This document shows, in pieces, positions 27,951-37,521 of a stretch of 64,000 nucleotides of DNA (within the stretch, counting starts at the first letter, position 1; every line of letters starts with the position of its first letter). The stretch spans positions 22,784 through 86,783 of the forward strand of contig JADFYM010000002.1 in the NCBI GenBank assembly GCA_015233035.1. The letters are read 5' to 3'. The stretch comes from Magnetococcales bacterium (GTDB lineage: Bacteria; Pseudomonadota; Magnetococcia; Magnetococcales; Magnetaquicoccaceae). The notes beneath the pieces were generated by a model that saw only the letters and a list, made by a program, of their open reading frames with translations, did not search any database and was not told the DNA's origin. The position numbers and the translations under genes were made by a program.

Positions 27951-30386
27951 TGACATCCTGAGCAGGCGCAAGCCCAGATAGAGAAACCGATGGCTCGGAT
28001 CATCGACAAAACGATTGGCCGAACGCGCACCGGCCGGGACATTGTACCAACTGCCCCCTCGTATCACCCGACCGGAACCGGCAGACGGTCCCTGGGGATT
28101 TGCCTGGGGGGAACGGCCATAATAGTGTTCGTCATACCAGTCCGCCACCCACTCCCAGACATTGCCGCTCATATCGTACAAGCCCAACCCATTGGGCCGC
28201 TTCTGCCCCACAGGGTGTGTCAAGCCGCCACTGTTGCTGGCATACCACGCCACCCGGTCAATGTCGTCCCCCCCCGCATACCGTTCCTTTCTCCCGCCAC
28301 TCCGACAGGCATATTCCCATTCAGCCTCCGTCGGCAACCGATATTTGCCCTCGCCCCGGTCGTTCAGCTTTTTGATGAATTGCTGCCCATCCTCCCAGGA
28401 GACCTGCTCGACCGGATAATCGTCCCCCTTTTTGAAGTAGGATGGATTGCTCCCCATAATCTTTTGCCACTCGCCTTGCCGGACGGGAAATTTGCCCAAC
28501 CAGAACCCATCCAGTTGAACTTCATGCACGGGTTTTTCGTCACGCCGTCCATCGCCAAACAGATCGCCCATCTGGAACGTGCCTTCCGGGACCCAAACAA
28601 ACACCATACCCGTCAGCGGACAACACCACTCGCCCCGGAGCGGCACCTCCTCGCTCCAGTCATTCTCGACCGGCACGGTTTGATGCGGGATCGGCAATTC
28701 CCAGAAATGTGCCTCCATGAAAAAGGCCCTGTGCCGAATATATTTCAAGGTTGGCAATTCTGAAAACATTTTTTCCAAATGGACCTGTTGGAACAAATGG
28801 AGCACATTCTGCTCCTCGCTCTCTACCACCCGGCATTTTTCCAGATACCATGCATCCAGTTCTCTCACCCGTTTTTCCAGTGCTTCCTCCACCCCTTTGT
28901 GTTTGGCTTGCGCCTCAGACAGGGCATTGGATAACAGATTGATCTCTCTTTCCAGCTTGTTTTTCTCATCGTCAAAGAGCATATCATCCGTCTTTTTTTG
29001 GGCCGAGAACAGCCAAGCCCAGAATCCCATCTGCTCTCCCTGGTGCGGGATCTCCTTGTCGCGCACCCGCTGGGCCAATTCTGTCTGGATATGGCCCTGT
29101 GTTTTGGCCAGATTTTGCCGATCCTGTTCCATCAGGTTGGAGATGTCCTGTTTTTCCTGAGCGATGCGCATGGCCAGGGTCTGTTTCCCCTCGGCGGCCC
29201 AGGAAAACCATTGATCACATTTTTTGATCTGCACCAGAAGGGTATGCAAATCCTGTATATCAGCCAATCTCTGGCCCATATCGGCATATCCCTCTTCCCG
29301 GCCCTGAATGGCAGCGGCTTCCTGCTCCAATTGCAGCAAAATCTCCTTCAACACCGGATGCCACACCACCGCCTCGGTCTGCCGCAAAACCTGCCTGCAT
29401 TCATCCAACGCCGCCGCCAGGGTGCTGGCACGTTGTTGCGCCAGAGAGGCCAACCAGGAAAACACCCGTTCCTGCACCGGAGCCAAGACCGGCTCCACGG
29501 CGGCCCGGGCAAAAAAACGGCCATCCAGGTGAATCGCCTGCGCCAGCCCATGCCACGCCTCCTCCCACAGATCGACCAGGGCGGCATAACAGGCCGAGAG
29601 GAACAACTGCTCAACGGCTTGACTCTTTTCATAAGCACGACGGGCAAACGCATAAGCCTGTAGAGGATCGGCCTGCGCATAGGCAACCCGCGACATGGCC
29701 CACAGGGTACGGGCCTGCGCCCCCTTGTCCAGCCCTTCCGGCAGCGTCAACGCCTTGTTGAAAAACAACAGGGCACCCGCCTCATCCTCCTTGCGTATGG
29801 CGATGTAACCCAAATTGGTCAACACCTGATAATCGGTGCTGTCCCGCTTCAGGGCACGCCGAAAGCGTTGTTCCGCCTCCTGGTATTCACCATTGACATA
29901 ATGGCGCACACCTTGCCGGAGCAATCGTTGCACCGCATTGGTCTGATGTTGGCAGGAAATGCCCAGAACGGTTTCCGGGGTGCCCCCGCCCCCCCCTTGT
30001 TGTGCCACCCACCATTTGATTTCCGCCAGTTCAAAGCACAACGCCCTTTCCTGGCCGAAGAGAAATTCGGTCATCTCGTTGGGCGTCGAGGCCATGCCCT
30101 GGATCGTCTCACTGGCAACGGTATCGATGGCATTGGCCAGGATTGCCGCTTGCTGCGCCACTTCTGCCGCAACCTGTTTGGCTCCGGCCACGCCGCTTGC
30201 GGCCATGGCCCGACTCGCCGCCTGTTGTGCAGCAATCTGCTGGCGCACCAGAGCAATCATCCTGTTCTGCTGTTCGGCACCATCAACCGGCAGCGCGTCG
30301 ATGCTCTGCGTCTCCATCTGCTCCCCGTCACCGGACACCCTCTGTTCGGCCAAACCATATGTATACCGCTCCCACAACGATGGCAT
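27942..30386 (-). CDS. TPR and coiled-coil protein with C-terminal SUMF1 (formylglycine-enzyme-like) domain
   Basis: 814 residues. The first 150 are Ala/Gln-rich helix. TPR repeats follow (NGEYQEAEQRFRRALKRD, DYQVLTNLGYIAIRKEDEAG) to about 300, then a long charged helical region with coiled-coil character to about 560. The last 230 residues are a SUMF1 domain (VWVPEGTFQMGDLFGDG, YRLPTEAEWEYACRSGG, LYDMSGNVWEWVADW, RVIRGGSWYN). The Cys pair used by true formylglycine-generating enzymes is absent (Asn and Ala in those places), so it is a binding or structural SUMF1 domain. The ATG follows AAAGGGGAATTC; a GTG nine codons upstream is possible. It is last in a minus-strand operon, 16 bases after the TAXI gene. 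Confidence 0.85.
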   Translation of the reverse strand: MPSLWERYTYGLAEQRVSGDGEQMETQSIDALPVDGAEQQNRMIALVRQQIAAQQAASRAMAASGVAGAKQVAAEVAQQAAILANAIDTVASETIQGMASTPNEMTEFLFGQERALCFELAEIKWWVAQQGGGGGTPETVLGISCQHQTNAVQRLLRQGVRHYVNGEYQEAEQRFRRALKRDSTDYQVLTNLGYIAIRKEDEAGALLFFNKALTLPEGLDKGAQARTLWAMSRVAYAQADPLQAYAFARRAYEKSQAVEQLFLSACYAALVDLWEEAWHGLAQAIHLDGRFFARAAVEPVLAPVQERVFSWLASLAQQRASTLAAALDECRQVLRQTEAVVWHPVLKEILLQLEQEAAAIQGREEGYADMGQRLADIQDLHTLLVQIKKCDQWFSWAAEGKQTLAMRIAQEKQDISNLMEQDRQNLAKTQGHIQTELAQRVRDKEIPHQGEQMGFWAWLFSAQKKTDDMLFDDEKNKLEREINLLSNALSEAQAKHKGVEEALEKRVRELDAWYLEKCRVVESEEQNVLHLFQQVHLEKMFSELPTLKYIRHRAFFMEAHFWELPIPHQTVPVENDWSEEVPLRGEWCCPLTGMVFVWVPEGTFQMGDLFGDGRRDEKPVHEVQLDGFWLGKFPVRQGEWQKIMGSNPSYFKKGDDYPVEQVSWEDGQQFIKKLNDRGEGKYRLPTEAEWEYACRSGGRKERYAGGDDIDRVAWYASNSGGLTHPVGQKRPNGLGLYDMSGNVWEWVADWYDEHYYGRSPQANPQGPSAGSGRVIRGGSWYNVPAGARSANRFVDDPSHRFLYLGLRLLRMSSP

Positions 30387-30402
30387 GTCAAGAATTCCCC
30401 TT

Positions 30403-31341
30403 TCAATACCCACTGAGACAATGCGACCTTAAAAAGTTTTTGCCACTGTTGTCCACATACTCGAAATCCACCTTCTGCCATTGCGCATGACCATTGGTTC
30501 GCAGCCAGAGAAGATTTTTTTTCAGAACATCCGAAAATTTAATTAATCTTTGGCAAACAGGCATATCTTGCACATAATCATAGGTGGCCAACAGGACCTT
30601 GACAGAGACCGTCTGGACCGCTTCTTTTTGCCATACATAGGTATTGACTGGGATTTCAGCGGGCATATAAACCGGATCAGCATGGGTAAGCACCACGGGG
30701 AGCAGGTGGTACCCTTTATTTTCCAACGATTGCAGCAGCACCACCGGATAACCGGAGACCATGGCCACGGCATCGACCTCCCCGGCATACAGTTTGGCCA
30801 AAGCCTCCGCACCGGAGACAGGTATCGACTCAACCTGAATATTTTCTTGTTGAAAAATATTGCCCATGGTCAGGAAAGCACCCGATTTTTGTGCCCCCGT
30901 CGCCACTTTATGCCCCCGCAACTCTGTCAGGGAACGAATGCCCTGCCGTGCCACGATTTGCACCATTTCATCGTAGAGAGGATAATATGTCCTGACCTTC
31001 ACCAAAAATTTACGCATATTATTGCCCGGACGATCACTCTGTCTGAGGCGACCCGCAATCCAGGAGGGGATATCCGCCTGCACAAAGGCCATATTGACCT
31101 CATCATCGTTGACAATAGACATCAAATTGTCCAAAGAACCCGCCGAAGGCTTGACGATAATATCAAACCCGTACATCTGGCCCAGCCTTTTTAAATCATC
31201 ACTGAATTGGTGATACACCCCATTGGCATCGCCAGCGACCAGAACCAGCTGACCGTTGGGAAACGGCACCTCCGCCCTGGCAGCAAACGGTTCCGCTGTC
31301 ATCGCGAGCAACAACAAGAAGAATCCGCACCACACGCGCAT
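30403..31341 (-). CDS. TAXI family solute-binding protein (orphan)
   Basis: 312 residues. A signal peptide (CGFFLLLLAMTAEPFAARA-EV) is followed by the TAXI fold: LVLVAGDANGVYHQFSDDL, PSAGSLDNLMSIVNDDEVNM, FVQADIPSWIAG, LRGHKVATGAQKSGAFLTM and YAGEVDAVAMVSGYPVVLL. TAXI proteins normally deliver substrate to DctM-type TRAP permeases, but no permease gene is in the window. It sits between a small acidic protein gene and the TPR/SUMF1 gene in one operon, next to kinase genes, so a role as periplasmic sensor is possible. The ligand cannot be told. Confidence 0.85.
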   Translation of the reverse strand: MRVWCGFFLLLLAMTAEPFAARAEVPFPNGQLVLVAGDANGVYHQFSDDLKRLGQMYGFDIIVKPSAGSLDNLMSIVNDDEVNMAFVQADIPSWIAGRLRQSDRPGNNMRKFLVKVRTYYPLYDEMVQIVARQGIRSLTELRGHKVATGAQKSGAFLTMGNIFQQENIQVESIPVSGAEALAKLYAGEVDAVAMVSGYPVVLLQSLENKGYHLLPVVLTHADPVYMPAEIPVNTYVWQKEAVQTVSVKVLLATYDYVQDMPVCQRLIKFSDVLKKNLLWLRTNGHAQWQKVDFEYVDNSGKNFLRSHCLSGY

Positions 31342-31388
31342 GAGCCTGTATCCGCAGAGAATGGAGTTGTTCTTGATAAAAGCTTAAC

Positions 31389-31583
31389 TTATGTAGATTT
31401 TGTCTCTTTGTCCGGCGTAAAATGCACGGAGGCAATCTCGTCCATAATGTCTTTGGGCATCACCAGTGTGGCATCGGTTCCCTCTTCGTCCTCTTCCTCT
31501 TCTGCATCATCATCCATACGCTCAGCTTGATTGAGATCACCGTCTGTGCTTTTCCTGTTGCTTGTCATCCATTCTTCGCCCAT
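31389..31583 (-). CDS. Small acidic protein with a DATLV motif
   Basis: 64 residues; no family recognised. An acidic run (DDDAEEEEDEEG) is followed by TDATLVMPKDIMDEI. The D-A-T-L-V motif matches motifs in the FHA protein and the FHA-GspE protein of the nearby pilus cluster. The ATG is preceded by AAGGGGATAATT, a convincing ribosome site, and it leads the operon that continues with the TAXI gene 47 bases on. It could be a phosphorylation substrate or docking peptide for the kinase encoded divergently 136 bases away; that is inference. Conserved small acidic reading frame with good start, so probably real. Confidence 0.6.
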   Translation of the reverse strand: MGEEWMTSNRKSTDGDLNQAERMDDDAEEEEDEEGTDATLVMPKDIMDEIASVHFTPDKETKST

Positions 31584-31719
31584 AATTATCCCCTTGTGTC
31601 CATTTTTTTCTACCGTAGGTTGGCTGTGTTTCCAACACAACGGCCATTTAATCGCTGATATTCTTTCGAGAAGATTCTATTTCTCGCAAGGTTGTCCGCA
31701 CCAACAACCAATCGATCCC

Positions 31720-33141
31720 ATGATAAACACACCCCTTTCCCTTGTCACCGGTTTTTTGCAGACACTGGACGGTTTTTGTGATCTGGATGCACAAGGACTC
31801 CGTGCCGTCGCGGCAGAGTGCCCGGTCAAATCCTTTGCCCCGGAGGAATACCTGATGCGCAAGGGGGAGGCGGGGGATGTCATGTATATTCTCATGGATG
31901 GCCAGGTACGGGTGCCGGTTACCGACACAACGGGCGAGATTTTATCGACCCTGCTCCTGGGACCACGGGAGGTGGTAGGCGAAATGGCCCTGCTGACCGA
32001 CGAACCACGCCGCGCCGATGTGATTGCCTATACCGCCGTGTCGGCCCTGGCCATGGAAAAAAAGCAGATGGACCACCTGCTGCATCGGTACCCCTCCTGG
32101 GCCAATTTTTTGACCAGCATCCTGGTCAAACGCATCCAGTCGGTCAACGGCTTCCAAAAAATCGGCAAATACCAGTTGCTGAATGAACTGGGGACCGGCA
32201 GTACCGCCCGGGTCTATGATGGCATCCATCAATACCTGGGACGCCCCGTTGCCATCAAAATGCTCAACCATGCCCTGGTCTATAACGACCTGTTCCGCGA
32301 ACGCTTTGAGACAGAGGCCCGCATTATTGCCGGGTTGTCCCATCCCAATATTATCCAGGTTTATGATACAGAGCAGATGCATGGCACATTCTTTATCATC
32401 ATGGAAAAACTGCCTGGCAACGACCTGAAAAAAATGCTCAAGCGGGTCAAAAAATTTCCCCCGGAAGAGGTGATTCTGATTCTCCATCAGGTGGCCCGCG
32501 CCTTGGAGTATGCCCATCAGCAGGGCATTTTGCACCGGGATGTCAAACTCGCCAATTGCATCATGACCGAGAGCGGTCAGGTAAAACTGATGGATTTCGG
32601 CTTGTCCCAGCCGCGTGGCGTCTCGGAGACAACCCATATCGAGGGATCGCCCGAATATCTGGCCCCGGAAATCATCCGTGGCGCACCGCCTGATGAGCGG
32701 TCCGATATTTATGCGTTGGGCATCATGGCGTTTGCCCTGTTGACCGGCCGCTCCCCGTTTTATGCCAAGAGTGTACGAGAGGTATTGGTCAACCACCTCA
32801 ACAAACCCGTGCCCGACATCGCGGCTCTGGTCCCTGGCATCCCCAAAAAATTGTTGACCTTTATCCAGGGCACCTTGACCAAGGATCCCGGCCAGCGTCT
32901 GGCCCATTGGCCGACCATTTTTTCTCTGCTGGAAAGACGCGGCACCCGAAAAAGTGCCGACCAGACCATCCCCACCTCTCCCGCGTATCACTCCCTTGTC
33001 CTGACCTGTCCGACGGCATCCTCCCCCCTCCTGCTGGATGCCCTGCAGCAATTGGCAACCCGCATCAACGGCCTGACCTGGTCCGATGCCAGCCAACCGG
33101 GTGCAGAACCCGACCGGGACAGCAGCATAAAAACAGTGTGA
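31720..33141 (+). CDS. Ser/Thr protein kinase with N-terminal cyclic nucleotide-binding-type domain
   Basis: 473 residues. Residues about 20-140 are a CRP-type sensor domain (EEYLMRKGEAGDVMYILMDG, VVGEMALLTDEPRRADV). The kinase domain spans about 150-450: glycine loop LGTGSTARV, Lys180, HRD at 272-274 with Asn279, DFG at 292-294, and APE at 315-317; Thr304/305 lie in the activation loop. All catalytic residues are present, so it should be active. There is no membrane helix. The C-terminal tail includes KSADQTIPTSP, close to the D-x-T motif of neighbouring proteins. No good ribosome site precedes this ATG; the open frame extends upstream but without domain sequence. It leads into the FHA and secretin genes. 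Confidence 0.88.
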   Translation: MINTPLSLVTGFLQTLDGFCDLDAQGLRAVAAECPVKSFAPEEYLMRKGEAGDVMYILMDGQVRVPVTDTTGEILSTLLLGPREVVGEMALLTDEPRRADVIAYTAVSALAMEKKQMDHLLHRYPSWANFLTSILVKRIQSVNGFQKIGKYQLLNELGTGSTARVYDGIHQYLGRPVAIKMLNHALVYNDLFRERFETEARIIAGLSHPNIIQVYDTEQMHGTFFIIMEKLPGNDLKKMLKRVKKFPPEEVILILHQVARALEYAHQQGILHRDVKLANCIMTESGQVKLMDFGLSQPRGVSETTHIEGSPEYLAPEIIRGAPPDERSDIYALGIMAFALLTGRSPFYAKSVREVLVNHLNKPVPDIAALVPGIPKKLLTFIQGTLTKDPGQRLAHWPTIFSLLERRGTRKSADQTIPTSPAYHSLVLTCPTASSPLLLDALQQLATRINGLTWSDASQPGAEPDRDSSIKTV

Positions 33142-33347
33142 TCACAAACAAACCGTCATGCCATGTGACCGTTTTCCCCGGACACCCCCTTTCTCCTGTC
33201 TTTTGGCACCAACCGGATTTTGTCGGGCAGGACCGCCTTCACCATCGCCTATCGGTTGACAACGACCATCAACTCTGCTGTCATCTGCTCCATCCAGGAG
33301 GATGCGGAAAGGGTAGAGAACCAAACAGCCTTTGACAGGATTATTTT

Positions 33348-34709
33348 ATGACAGCGGATGAAGATGCCACGGTGATGATGGGCCACAACGTGGTGGAAGA
33401 GAAGGATGACGATGCCACGCTCATGGTGGGCCAGGCGGTGGGTGGCCGGATCAATGGCGGTTTACCACCCCCCCCCAAAGCCAGGCTGGTTTGTCTGGAT
33501 GATACGCTGCTGGATCCGAAACAGAAGGGACTGGTGATTGCCCTGGACGGGGGCGTCCACATTCTGGGGCGCAACCCGAACAACACGACGGATCCCATTC
33601 TCTATCAGGGCGTCTCCAGCAGGCACGCCCGCCTGTTCACTGCGCAGGATAAATGGGCCATTGAGGATCTGCAATCCACCAACGGCATCTGGATCAATGG
33701 CGTGCGCGCGGAACATGCCTTTCTGGTACCAGGCGACTTGGTCAAAATCGGGGCGATTCCCTTTCAATTCATACTGGCAGACCCGGCGCATCCTGCCCCG
33801 GTGGTGACGGCCAGCGGGGATGAGACCATGGTCCTTGGCGGGGAAGGTGGGCACGCCGATGCGGCCAGGCGGATTGTGGAACTGCCTGCCATGGCCCCAG
33901 CGGAAAAGGCCATGGCCGAAGAGAAAAAGGGGGCGGCGGTCAGGACCAATGCGGCCAACCCACTCTCCAGGAACGCATTGACGGGGACGCAGACGTCCCC
34001 ACCCCAAAAATCCAGCAAAAAAATCCTGCTGTTCGCGCTGCTGTCGGTACTGCTGGTCGGGGGCGGCCTGGGGGTATACCTGCTCCAGAAGGGACCGGGC
34101 GGCAGCGACAAGGTGCAGTTGCATCAGAAAGAGATCAAACAGTTTTCCGACGCGCACGAAACCGCCAAGGGCACCCTCTCCCAGGAAGCGTTGCAGGCAC
34201 AAGTCGAACAGATCGGGATCCTGCTCCAACCCCTGTCTGCCGATGTGGAACACTATCCAGACAATCAGGAATTGAAGGAATGGTTGGTCCGGCTGCGCTT
34301 TCTGCTCCTGGAGCGGCAGTTTTTGCTCCTCGCACAGGCGGGAAAGTTGCAACAAGTGGAACCCATGCTCCGTGATCTCGTGGCATTTGTGTCAGCCGAT
34401 TGGACCAGAACCTCGCTCAAGCAGACCTGGCTGAAAGATATGCGGGGCGTGCTGGACCTGGTGCAAGGGGTCGCCACAGCGAAACAGTTTCGTCAGCAAT
34501 ATCCCCAACCGTCCAAAACGGCCCCGGATCGTCCCAGTCGGGACCAATTGGCGGCGATCAACAAGGTCAGCGAAAATATTGTGCGCCAGAAAAAAGATTC
34601 CGGGATCAATATTCTGTTGAGTGTGCAGTTTCCCCTGTTCGGGCACGTGGTTGCCCAGGTGGATGGGGAGGATTTGCCCACCATCCGTTTGTGGAACGAG
34701 TCTCTATAG
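33348..34709 (+). CDS. Membrane-anchored FHA-domain protein with acidic DATV/DATL N-terminus
   Basis: 453 residues. The N-terminus carries EDATVMMG (Thr8) and DDATLMVG (Thr24); a third related motif, DETMVLGG (Thr160), follows the FHA domain. The FHA domain (about 48-145) has the phosphothreonine-binding residues in GRNPNN, SSRHARL and STNGIWING. A transmembrane helix lies at about 227-247, followed by about 200 residues of mostly helical, probably periplasmic sequence ending in QFPLFGHVVAQVDGEDLP. Layout (cytoplasmic FHA, periplasmic tail) suits an adaptor linking kinase signalling to the envelope machine encoded just downstream. FHA call is firm; the role is inference. Confidence 0.85.
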   Translation: MTADEDATVMMGHNVVEEKDDDATLMVGQAVGGRINGGLPPPPKARLVCLDDTLLDPKQKGLVIALDGGVHILGRNPNNTTDPILYQGVSSRHARLFTAQDKWAIEDLQSTNGIWINGVRAEHAFLVPGDLVKIGAIPFQFILADPAHPAPVVTASGDETMVLGGEGGHADAARRIVELPAMAPAEKAMAEEKKGAAVRTNAANPLSRNALTGTQTSPPQKSSKKILLFALLSVLLVGGGLGVYLLQKGPGGSDKVQLHQKEIKQFSDAHETAKGTLSQEALQAQVEQIGILLQPLSADVEHYPDNQELKEWLVRLRFLLLERQFLLLAQAGKLQQVEPMLRDLVAFVSADWTRTSLKQTWLKDMRGVLDLVQGVATAKQFRQQYPQPSKTAPDRPSRDQLAAINKVSENIVRQKKDSGINILLSVQFPLFGHVVAQVDGEDLPTIRLWNESL

Positions 34710-34909
34710 CAGCGGCGGTCCAGTCACCATCCTGGACACCAAAAGAGTAGATATTTCTTGAGTTTCTTTAAAATAAATCTTCCTCAGACACCCCGACAGG
34801 GTGTCAAAAAACTTTCCCCTGTCAAAAATATGCTGTATAACTCGAGCGTGGTGGTGGCAGAGGCTATGGGTTGAGTTAAGTTGCAATAATAACTTCGTGC
34901 TGGCAGGCG

Positions 34910-37033
34910 ATGGGGGTTTGCGTGGTCGTGCATCGATTCAAGAAAGGGTTCCAGATCGGCCTGTTGGCGATGATTCTGCTGGTGGTGGGGCTGAACGTCT
35001 GGGGTGGTTTTCCCCTGGCCTGGGCGGAAGAGTTGAAATGGAAGGAGGAAATTTTTGATGTCACCTTTGTCGATGCGGATGTCCGGGATGTGCTGACGGA
35101 TGTCCTGAAGCGCAACGGCAAGACGGCGGTGTTTTTGCCGGGGGTGACGGGGACGGTCACCTTTGACTTTCGCAGCAATCCGATGCCCATTGAGGCCGCC
35201 TTCAACAAAATTCTCGCCGAAAACAATCTGACCCACATGTTTGATGCGGCCAACAAAGCAGTCAAGGTCATGCCCGCCTCCGCTTCGGCCATATCGGACG
35301 ATCTTTTTACCCCCAAATATTCCGATTTGAAAAGCATTCTGGATGCCTTCGCCCGGTTTGGTCTGGGCAGTGGGGTGACCATCACGGCGGATCATATTAC
35401 CAACGTCTTGTTTTTCCATGGCACGCAGGCCGATGTTGCCACGCTGAAACGGGTGGCAACCGAAATCGACGAGTCGATGCAAAACATGCAGGCGCGTCGG
35501 TTGAAGGATACGGAGCAGCAGTCGAAAGAACTGGAGCAGCAACGGTTGAAGCATTCTGTTTCGGTGGAGGAGCAGCGTGCACAATTGGAAAAAGACAAGA
35601 TTGAGGATGAGCGGTCGGTGACGGTCGAGGTCATCCCGTTGCGTTATACCAGCGTGGCCCCTTCGACGACCTCGTTTCTGGGTGAAAAGATCACCCTGCC
35701 GGGTATTCTGGACTCGTTGCGGGCCTTTGTGGGACCGATCACGGTGTTGGATGCCAGCAAGGACGAGAGCGAGGATAAAGGGGTCAAGGAGGCCAAACAT
35801 CCTGCCCCGACGGATACCCGCAACAAACCGCTGGTCTCCGTGGATGTCCGCACCAATTCAATCGTCGTGCAAGGATCACCGACGCAGATCAAGCGGGTCG
35901 CCGATGTGGTCAAAAAGTTGGACAAGGAAGTGCCTCTGATCGAGATTGAGGTGATGGTGGTGGCGGGTTCGGTGGATACCTCCAAATCGTTTGGCGTCCA
36001 GTTGGGCGTGACCAGCCCGTTTGGGGCCAATGCCAATTTGTTGATACCATCGGACAAGGGTACCTTGACCAATCTGGGCTTCACACCCGCCAATCCTGCC
36101 ACCAACCCAACCATTCTCCAGGATCAGTTCAATGTTGCGCAAGCGACCGATGCTCTCAACGCGGCCAAGGCGCGTACTGATGCGGGTGCGGGTGCTGCGG
36201 TCTCTGCCGCTCAGACAGCCATGAATGTCGCCAACGCAAACCTTGCCCATGCTACCGCCAATGCGTCCGTCTTGCCTACCAAGCAAGGTTTGGGTCAACT
36301 CATGTCTACCCAGGGCGGCTTGGGTGCCCAATTCCTGTATCGGGGCACACGCGAAGTGCTGGAATCGGCGATTACCGCCATGGCCAGCGATGGCAAGGCG
36401 CACAAGGTGGCCTCGCCACGGGTGGTGACACTCAACAACCTGGCGGCCCATGTCAGCAACACGACCAAAATAACCAACCTGGCGGTCAATTCTGTCACCA
36501 TAGGCAACCAGTCCTCGTCCAGTCAGGGCCAGTCTTCCTCCGCAGAGGCGGGCACTACTCTGGTGATCATCCCTTCGGTGATCAAGACGGAGGAGGAGGA
36601 TGGTTCCCGTCTGGTGCGGATGAACATTGATGCCAAAAACACCGCGCTGTCACCCATCGGCGGTGGTCTCGTCCAGACCGATGGTCAGGGTTTGCAGACC
36701 AACATTATTATTCCTGACGGGGCCACCTTTGTAATGGGCGGTTTATTCAACACCGTGCGCAACGAAAGCCATACCGGCATTCCGCTGTTGATGGATATAC
36801 CGGTGGTGGGTAATCTGTTCGGCACCAAAAGCTCCGACGATCAAAAAACGGAGACGGTCTTTTTTATCACGCCAAAGGTCTTTTCCTACAAAGATATTGT
36901 CACCACCCAGGGTGTGCGGGCCAAGGATTATATAGAGGGCCAACGCTCTTCCTTGATACAGGAACAGAAAGGGTTGGAGAAAGAGAGCCAGCTTTTGTCT
37001 ATGCCGCAGATGAAAGTTTCCGAGGACGAGTAG
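34910..37033 (+). CDS. Secretin, MshL/GspD/PilQ type
   Basis: 707 residues. Signal peptide at about 10-40 (IGLLAMILLVVGLNVWG...AWA). Residues about 45-122 are an N0/STN-type domain (FDVTFVDADVRDVLTDVLKR). A charged coiled-coil insert at about 184-236 (KDTEQQSKELEQQRLKHSV) precedes an N1-type ring domain (SVDVRTNSIVVQGSP). The secretin barrel begins near 335; within it an Ala/Asn-rich insert lies at about 405-455. The barrel signature IPLLMDIPVVGNLFG near 624-638 is intact. It forms the outer membrane pore for a pilus or pseudopilus. The ribosome site is weak. Closest by layout to MSHA-pilus MshL; pilQ or gspD roles are not excluded. Confidence 0.9.
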   Translation: MGVCVVVHRFKKGFQIGLLAMILLVVGLNVWGGFPLAWAEELKWKEEIFDVTFVDADVRDVLTDVLKRNGKTAVFLPGVTGTVTFDFRSNPMPIEAAFNKILAENNLTHMFDAANKAVKVMPASASAISDDLFTPKYSDLKSILDAFARFGLGSGVTITADHITNVLFFHGTQADVATLKRVATEIDESMQNMQARRLKDTEQQSKELEQQRLKHSVSVEEQRAQLEKDKIEDERSVTVEVIPLRYTSVAPSTTSFLGEKITLPGILDSLRAFVGPITVLDASKDESEDKGVKEAKHPAPTDTRNKPLVSVDVRTNSIVVQGSPTQIKRVADVVKKLDKEVPLIEIEVMVVAGSVDTSKSFGVQLGVTSPFGANANLLIPSDKGTLTNLGFTPANPATNPTILQDQFNVAQATDALNAAKARTDAGAGAAVSAAQTAMNVANANLAHATANASVLPTKQGLGQLMSTQGGLGAQFLYRGTREVLESAITAMASDGKAHKVASPRVVTLNNLAAHVSNTTKITNLAVNSVTIGNQSSSSQGQSSSAEAGTTLVIIPSVIKTEEEDGSRLVRMNIDAKNTALSPIGGGLVQTDGQGLQTNIIIPDGATFVMGGLFNTVRNESHTGIPLLMDIPVVGNLFGTKSSDDQKTETVFFITPKVFSYKDIVTTQGVRAKDYIEGQRSSLIQEQKGLEKESQLLSMPQMKVSEDE

Positions 37034-37049
37034 ACGAGAGGATCTCGAC

Positions 37050-37484
37050 ATGGAAAGAGTTTTAATTCCCCTGAACTGGGCGTGCGGCACCCTGCTGCTG
37101 ATCGTGGCACTGGCTTATCCTATGCTGGACGGCAAGTTTTTTACCGGCGGCAAAAAACTGGTGGCGCAGGAACGGGTGGAGCGCATTGCGCAGTGGGAAA
37201 CGAATTATTATCAGACACATAATCAGGATCAATATCTGCTCTTTTCCGCCGAGGAGATGCCGGAAGCCATTCGCGATGAGTTGGGTCTGCGGACAAAAGA
37301 TGATTTTGTGTATGATGTTTTTCTGGATAATGGGCAACTGGTCATCCGTGCGCAGGCCTCACCAGACAGTATACGTTCCGGTTCGCTGCCACCCTTGATC
37401 TATACCGTGCGGAAAGGTGCCAACGATGCGCCGAGTCAGGGAAGCTGGGCCCCCCTCTCTGGCCAAAGTCCGGGGCTGTTTTAG
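37050..37484 (+). CDS. Hypothetical single-helix membrane protein of the pilus cluster
   Basis: 144 residues, no family recognised. One membrane helix near the N-terminus (LNWACGTLLLIVALAYPML, about 8-26) precedes a soluble domain (FSAEEMPEAIRDELGLRTKD, DFVYDVFLDNGQLVIRAQAS). Topology is pilin-like but there is no Gly-Phe prepilin cleavage site. It starts 16 bases after the secretin stop (ribosome site GAGAGGATC), so it is probably co-translated and may be a secretin partner or minor inner membrane component. Confidence 0.65.
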   Translation: MERVLIPLNWACGTLLLIVALAYPMLDGKFFTGGKKLVAQERVERIAQWETNYYQTHNQDQYLLFSAEEMPEAIRDELGLRTKDDFVYDVFLDNGQLVIRAQASPDSIRSGSLPPLIYTVRKGANDAPSQGSWAPLSGQSPGLF

Positions 37485-37521
37485 GTTTATATCTTGTATT
37501 GGGGATGGGAGTAACCAATCG

